Positions 58,425-64,000 of a stretch of 64,000 nt of DNA are shown in pieces. Under the pieces are notes generated by a model that saw only the letters and a list, made by a program, of their open reading frames with translations, was not told the origin of the DNA and ran no database searches. Origin of the DNA: Siphonodentalium dalli (taxonomy: Eukaryota; Mollusca; Scaphopoda; Gadilida; Siphonodentaliidae); contig CP136067.1 of the NCBI GenBank assembly GCA_032622095.1, forward strand, positions 130,113,030 to 130,177,029, in the 5' to 3' direction. Both the position numbers and the translations under genes were made by a program. The stretch's first letter is position 1, and each line of letters opens with the position of its first letter.

Positions 58425-61400
58425 AAAATATCTTTGTTGGATAAATTCACATATAATACTGAATACATTTTTATGAATAAAGGGTTACGTAGATGGGACA
58501 CAATGACTCAATGAGACATAATTTATGGCCTATGGTAGGATCCAACTTCAGTAGATGATAGGCACTTCAAAAAGGAATGAGATAATTTGCCAAATGACTA
58601 TTGTTTTGGGGCTGGAGTAGATAAATAATTTATAGATCAAACAAACTGATGTCATTGTGCAATAGTGGTATGTTCTGTGCATTTCCTATATGGTTATTAC
58701 TTAGGGGTGACCCCTTCTGTGAAGTAGATGATAAGAAACAAGTATTAAGGGTGGTCCCAGCTCGAGATTGCATGCTTGTTCGTGACTTTTATGAGCTTTT
58801 ATCGTACTCTCAGATGTCTAAGCATTGTGATGGTCAATAATAGTAATAGCGGAGACCTAGACTGAAATTAACAATATTGATGGAAATTTAATTCTATTTA
58901 ATTCTATTTCAATTTAATTCTATACATGTATGTCTCTTTGTCAAAAAACTTAATCATCGTTGAGAATTTTATCTAAAATTACTAATCATGCGACACATGC
59001 TGCCACTATTGGTTAATAGGCATCTGATAGTATACAAACATTTTAATAATTGCCCGGGAGGAATGGCATTATTCTTGACAGGCATAGATACATAGATGTT
59101 CATGGCATGGTCTGAGAAATTGCTACTAGATTAAACATTTATATGATTGCCTCATTAGTCATGTATAACTAGAAGGTCGTGACAGTTCAACTAAGTTGCC
59201 TGGAATTATTATGTTTAGCATACATATTATTCCAATCTCAATGTGTCAAGTCGACAATAGCAAGTACGCAGGGCTATATTTAATATTTTTTCCACAAATA
59301 GCCACTAGTTAATATATATGCTAGCCATGCTGGTCAAGCTCCCGCTTAATGCTTAAGGTCTAAATCGAGAACACAGTGTTAAAATCATGAATTATTTAAT
59401 ATGTGAGAATGCTAAAACTTATCACCGTGCATTATAATTATTATATTTAACTTGATGTGTTCATCACAGGAAACAGAATTCATACACACAGATGGAAAGT
59501 TGGCCCAGAAGCATATCCTCTCACCAGTCACTGCGCAAGAACTCTGCAGTGTGCCGAGACCAGTTGGGATTGGGAGATATTCTTCTTTTCCTTCGCTCAA
59601 CAAGAAGATAAACGACTCACTTTGTTAGTCACCAATTCACTGGGTTTTACATGTTTGTTACATCTGTGTGTTGACTGCTCTGTAGATGGCTAGAATTGAA
59701 TTTTGACCTGAGTCACATTCACAGTGAGTGGGTGAGGCTGAGCTGATAACTAAATTTACTAATCTGTAATCACTAAATAACAGAACAAGTCAAATCGCGG
59801 TGGTGATCAGTCTGAACAGACCAGTCCACATTTCACTCCAGTGACCTTCATTTTCATATTTTTTTTCAATCACAGATTCGTCATTGAGTTTCTTTTTCCG
59901 ACTGACTGATTTTCAGTTTTAAACTTCCAAGTTCAAAACAAGTTGTTGTTGTTATTCTTCTTCTTTTGACTGCTTTGACATCAAAGTCATTCCAGTAATG
60001 GGCTCGTTGTGCTATCTTCGCTTGTGTTTTCTCGTTTGTTCTTAACGCCTACGTGCGGTGATACCGTTGTACATTTAAAATACGAGCGATAACAAGCAAT
60101 TCAGTTTCAATTTTCGCAAATAAAAGAGCGCCACCATCTTGTAAAGAAAATACGTCATCATTTCCAATTAACGTTGCTATGGCTTGCCAGGGGACGTAAT
60201 TTTCAAACTTTAACGGTACGGAATCTGTCGAGGTTTGCCGAATGCTATGCGCCCGTGTCAGCTAAATCCACATTAAGCATTTAATTTTGAATAAGGTTGA
60301 TTTTGTGTTTCAAATTTAATAGTGTTGCTATGGGGAGGCTGATCGAAGAAGTAAAATAAATTCGTTTTATTAATTTGTCAATTCTATTCCAACATGGCGC
60401 CCACCATAGGCCCCATAGGTCTGAATCGCCCGGATGTAAAAACAATTTTTTCATGTTGATGGGGTATAGAAATTACCGACGTCACAACTATACTTGCGTC
60501 ATTTACGCAATACCGTAAAACAACCCTTTCGGGTTGTGATTAATAGCGGTTATATTAAGTTGATAATTTGTTCGTATTTCTATCCAGATTCTCAGCACTG
60601 TCGGGTTTAGTGGTGACATCACCAGTTGTGCAACTGCGCCCAACTGACGCGCGTCACCGTGACAACCGCTGCTCGTGGTCAGTTCCGTATGGTCAGATTT
60701 CTGAACATATTTCTGACCATATGGTCGTTGTCCGACCACATTATGTGGTTGGATTCAAGACCATATGGTCGCCTAGTATAAAAACAAGTGACCACTTCCG
60801 GTGGTCGGCTTTGTAACGGAAATGTCAAGAGAGCAAGTCAGATGTGGCACCCGTCTTGAGGGTTTGCAAAGCCCGGTATTTTCAATGTGAGCCCAATCAT
60901 TTGAGTAAACAATAGAACACGCTTTCAAGACGTGTAATTAATAGGCTTTCTGAAAGTGCCTTTCATTGAAGTTTTACTACCTTTGTGGCGTATTTTGGAA
61001 TACCTGTTTCTGTGTATTTGCACACATTTAATGCTCAGATTTGATTCTCTTCTATTGAGTTGTAATCTCATTGAGCTATCAGTGCTATAAATCACAGGAA
61101 TCTATTATAGATTATCATCATTCTTATTGTCTGATGGGAAAATTATCAGAATAAAACATAATCATTTTTATAAACAAAGTCTTGACTATCTGAATCAGAA
61201 CCCGATGGCTGTAGAATCCAAACTAAGGACCCAGAACCAAGACAAGATTCAAGAAGACAGTCAAGACAAGAGATATATATATATAATTACAGTAACGAGA
61301 TCTAAAAGGGGGTCAAAGAATCCACTCTACCATACAATCTGACCCCCACCTTCGTTACAGCTCTATGCAATGTAATCCAGTAAGCCATTGAATTGAGTTA

Positions 61401-61430
61401 TCCCCTTCTGCAATTTGGTATATTCAATGT
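58425..61430. other. Unassigned DNA
   Basis: No exon, RNA gene or family repeat is recognised. A set of short inverted and direct copies of GACCATATGGTC-type sequence lies at 60685-60775. Confidence 0.4.
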
Positions 61431-61439
61431 CGTCTTGTG

Positions 61440-61545
61440 CGCGGGATTTACACACAATGTTCATTTCATCACGATCTTTCCCGAAAGCTATTGGGAAGTT
61501 GTGGATTCCATAAATGTACTTTCGTATCTGTCAATACTCCCAAGT
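61440..61545. repeat. Segment duplicated at 62755-62850
   Basis: Both contain CCCGAAAGCTATTGGGAAGTTGT-like sequence and ATAAATG.. followed, in one copy after an 8-bp-flanked insertion, by TGTCAATACTCCC. Confidence 0.65.
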
Positions 61546-61664
61546 AAAAAATTCCCACACAAATGGTGGAATAATAATTAACCCTCCAAAATAATGGTAA
61601 ATAAACGGCGATTATCAAATCTTAATGACGTGACTAACTTATATGAACATACACCCAGCTGGGT

Positions 61665-61850
61665 TCGCGCTGCCACTTGCCAAATTTGCCAATGGAAAAA
61701 ATAATTGACATTTGGCAATAAATATTTTCATTTGGCAAAAGTTTTGGCAAGTCACCTTTTAATTGCTCAATGAAGTTGAAAATTATCGGTCAATCAATAC
61801 CGTTCATTTTAGGAAACTATTAAAATAGAATTATATTGGTGGTGTTTTAT
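61665..61850. repeat. Inverted copy of the 47390-47540 repeat
   Basis: GCTGCCACTTGCCAAATTTG, then repeated ATTTGGCAA, then TCGGTCAATCAATACCGTTC. See the 47390 entry. Confidence 0.65.
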
Positions 61851-62389
61851 ATGGTTTCGGAAAAGTTAACACCTCCTATAAGATGCCGTTAATCTGGTAA
61901 CATTATTATCAATGGTGGATGGATTACAAATATTTAGTGTGATGAAGGTGTTTACATATCTAATCCTCTTGTGAAGTTTTCTTCTGATGAAGCAACTCTT
62001 CTACCATTTTATTGTTTTGTGATTGGTTTATTGTTGTATGATAAACCACAATAGAGATGCATGCGAGCATAACTATTAACCAACTGCTTCCCTATCCATA
62101 TCAAACGTCGTTCAAACCGCAAGTGTCGAAACATAAAACTCAATCAAGGTTGCAGAACATTATACTATTAGGGATAACATTTGACAAATTCTTATACAAT
62201 TTGGCAAAAAATATTTTCATTAGGCATAATATTTGGCAAAAGTAAATTTCGGTCCAACGCGGACCCTGCATACACCATATGATGATACGAAGTTACTAAA
62301 CTATAATTGCGAGAAAAAGAGCTCTTGCGATGATGTTCAGAGTCGTTCGCGTGAATGGCAGTGACTTTCTAATTGGTAATAGGATAACA

Positions 62390-62585
62390 AAACAGTTGTT
62401 GCCATTCTCGTTCATTTGTCACCCGCTCGGGAACGGAATGTCTCCTTTGGTAAACATTACGTTCTCAATGTCTCCACCGACAGCGAGCAATAACAGTATA
62501 ATGTCACCCGAGAAGGGCCACAACTTATTTCCACGAGTCATCGCATCGCACGAGTGCTTTCTCTCGCGATTATATTTCCAGTAAC
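62390..62585. repeat. Second copy of the 53370-53620 repeat
   Basis: CATTTGTCACCCGCTCGGGA, then TCATCGCATCGCACGAGTGC and CGCGATTATAT. The arms are more diverged than in the first copy. Confidence 0.6.
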
Positions 62586-62852
62586 TTCGTATCGTCCTAT
62601 AGGGTGTCTATTCATATAAGTTAGTCAGTGTATACGTTGATATCTTTGATAATCGCGATTTATTTACCATCATTTTGGTGGTTTAATTGCCAAAATCGTC
62701 CTTGAAATGTAAACCAATAAGCAATAGAAGTATGTTCTTTTGTAATTTGGCATATTCTTGGTGGCTTGTCCGCGCGAATTACATGCGATGCCATTTTCAT
62801 TACCATCTTCCCGAAAGCTATTGGGAAGTTGTCGATTTCATAAATGCGCATT

Positions 62853-63065
62853 CAAGCCTTGAAATAGTGTGTCTGTCGTTTGCAGAATGAGATCCCTAGA
62901 GGGTGAATTTAGTGATGCTACCCCGCATGGCGGGCTAGCATCACCAAATTCACCCTCTGGGAACCTCATTCTGCTGAGGTGTGGGCAGAATGAGGTCCCC
63001 AGACGGTAAATTCAACCTCTGGGGACCTCATTCTGCAAATGACAGACACACTATATCAAGGCTTG
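62853..63065. mobile_element. hAT-like foldback element with 8-bp target duplication
   Basis: The ends CAAGCCTTGAAATAGTG and its inverse are flanked by TGCGCATT at 62845-62852 and 63066-63073. Two hairpin segments of the CAGAATGAGG family lie inside. An 8-bp duplication is typical of hAT transposons. It is a non-autonomous copy. Confidence 0.85.
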
Positions 63066-63073
63066 TGCGCATT

Positions 63074-63718
63074 AATATATGTCAATACTCCCGAGTACAT
63101 CCCCACACACAATACGTCTATGATGGAATACTAATAACAACGCAGACTCCGCAATACTCCCGAGTACATCACCACACACAATACGTCTATGATGGAATGA
63201 TAATAATAACGCAGACTCCGCAATACTCACGAGTACATCCCCAAACCCAATACGTCTATGATGGAATGATAATAACAACGCAGACTCCGCAATACTCCCG
63301 AGTACATCCCCACACCCAATACGTCTATGATGGAATAATAATAATAACAACACAGACTCCGCAATACTCCAGAGTACATCCCCACACACAATACGTCTAT
63401 GGTGGAATAATAGTAATAACAACGCAGACTCCGCAATACTCCCGAGTACATCCCCACACACCATACGTCTATGGTGGAATAATAATAACAACAACGCAGA
63501 CGCCGCAATACTCCCGAGTACATCCCCACACACAATACGTCTATGATGGAATAATAATAACAACGCTGACTCCGCAATACTCCCGAGTACATCCCAACAC
63601 ACAATACGTCTATGGTGGAATAATAATAATAACAACGCAGACTCCGCAATACTCCCGAGTACATCCCCACACACAATACATCTATGGTGGAATAATAATA
63701 ACAACGCAGATTCCGCGG
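63074..63718. repeat. Minisatellite, about 69-72-bp period, ten units
   Basis: Units of CAATACTCCCGAGTACATCC, then CACACAATACGTCTATG, then an (AATA)-type run and CAACGCAGACTCCG. Units differ by 3-base steps in the AT run. Long frames on both strands result from the multiple-of-three period and are not taken as genes. Confidence 0.9.
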
Positions 63719-64000
63719 TCTCGGTGAAGACGGAAAAAGTATAGAATAACACTTTCCCGATAAAGTGTCAATTTAAAACATGTGTTTTATGAAGGTTTTG
63801 GATCGAGTAATAACTATAATTTCCAACTTTTCCCCAGTTTATAGCGTTATTTACAAAACGCGTCCTGTAAAATAGGTCTGGTCAAGAAATAATTTACTGA
63901 ACTAGTTTTTTAAATTCGCTACAAACTGGTGACGAGTTGCAAATACTCTATATATCGCTACTCACGTGTGGCCGTTGTTGATCACAACACCAAAATGGTA

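Noticed and set aside
62981-63752. Repetitive frames of 149-248 residues on both strands
   Set aside because: The period is a multiple of three, so all non-stop frames stay open; there is no start context, splice sites or known domain.

Overview
The window looks like intron-rich, repeat-laden animal nuclear DNA. There are no operons, few long open frames, GT-AG introns of 0.35 to about 7 kb, and very many short inverted-repeat elements. The protein content fits a marine invertebrate, most likely a lophotrochozoan (mollusc, brachiopod, annelid or relative). It comprises divergent homeodomains, C2H2 fingers, and a C-type lectin / PAN / Thr-mucin / transmembrane protein with a juxtamembrane TSAPDNRESAK-type segment. 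The clade is an inference; no sequence search could be run.

Two genes can be assembled by hand, both on the minus strand. Gene 1 (18960 down to 7872, 5' end not found) encodes at least three homeodomains, each on its own phase-1/phase-1 exon (18960-18793, 12116-11934, 11123-10908). They are followed by one long terminal exon (9157-7872) with ten C2H2/C2HC zinc fingers. All splice sites are GT-AG and all junction phases match. All three homeodomains keep the normal helix spacing and the Trp48-Phe49 core but replace the nearly invariant Asn51 with Lys, Lys and Tyr. A 57-bp insertion with a 27-bp duplication at the first homeodomain exon has created a second, in-frame splice donor.

Gene 2 (53278 down to 39606, 5' end not found) encodes the C-terminal half of a C-type lectin-like domain (53278-53055), a PAN/apple domain (46049-45765), a Thr-rich stalk with about nine AIIV-type tetrads (40838-40222), and a juxtamembrane segment with a transmembrane helix and a short tail (39866-39606). 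A degenerate copy of its 3' end lies just downstream at 38.73-38.83 kb. A decayed, 5'-truncated non-LTR retrotransposon begins within a few bases of the donor of the lectin exon.

The rest is mostly repeats. There are four decayed LINE fragments (19.3, 25.2, 49.8 and 51.6-53.05 kb), a tRNA-derived SINE (46.4 kb) and many non-autonomous inverted-repeat DNA elements. Some of these can be assigned by their target duplications: 8 bp (hAT-like), TA (Tc1/mariner-like) and TTAA (piggyBac-like). One 1.5-kb element is nested inside another. There are tandem arrays at 1.0-2.25, 4.1-5.2, 17.0-17.6, 24.3-25.2, 34.15-34.3, 41.7-41.9 and 63.1-63.7 kb, and a long (GA)n tract at 31.7-32.2 kb. Between these lie AT-rich stretches in which I recognise nothing; they are listed as such.
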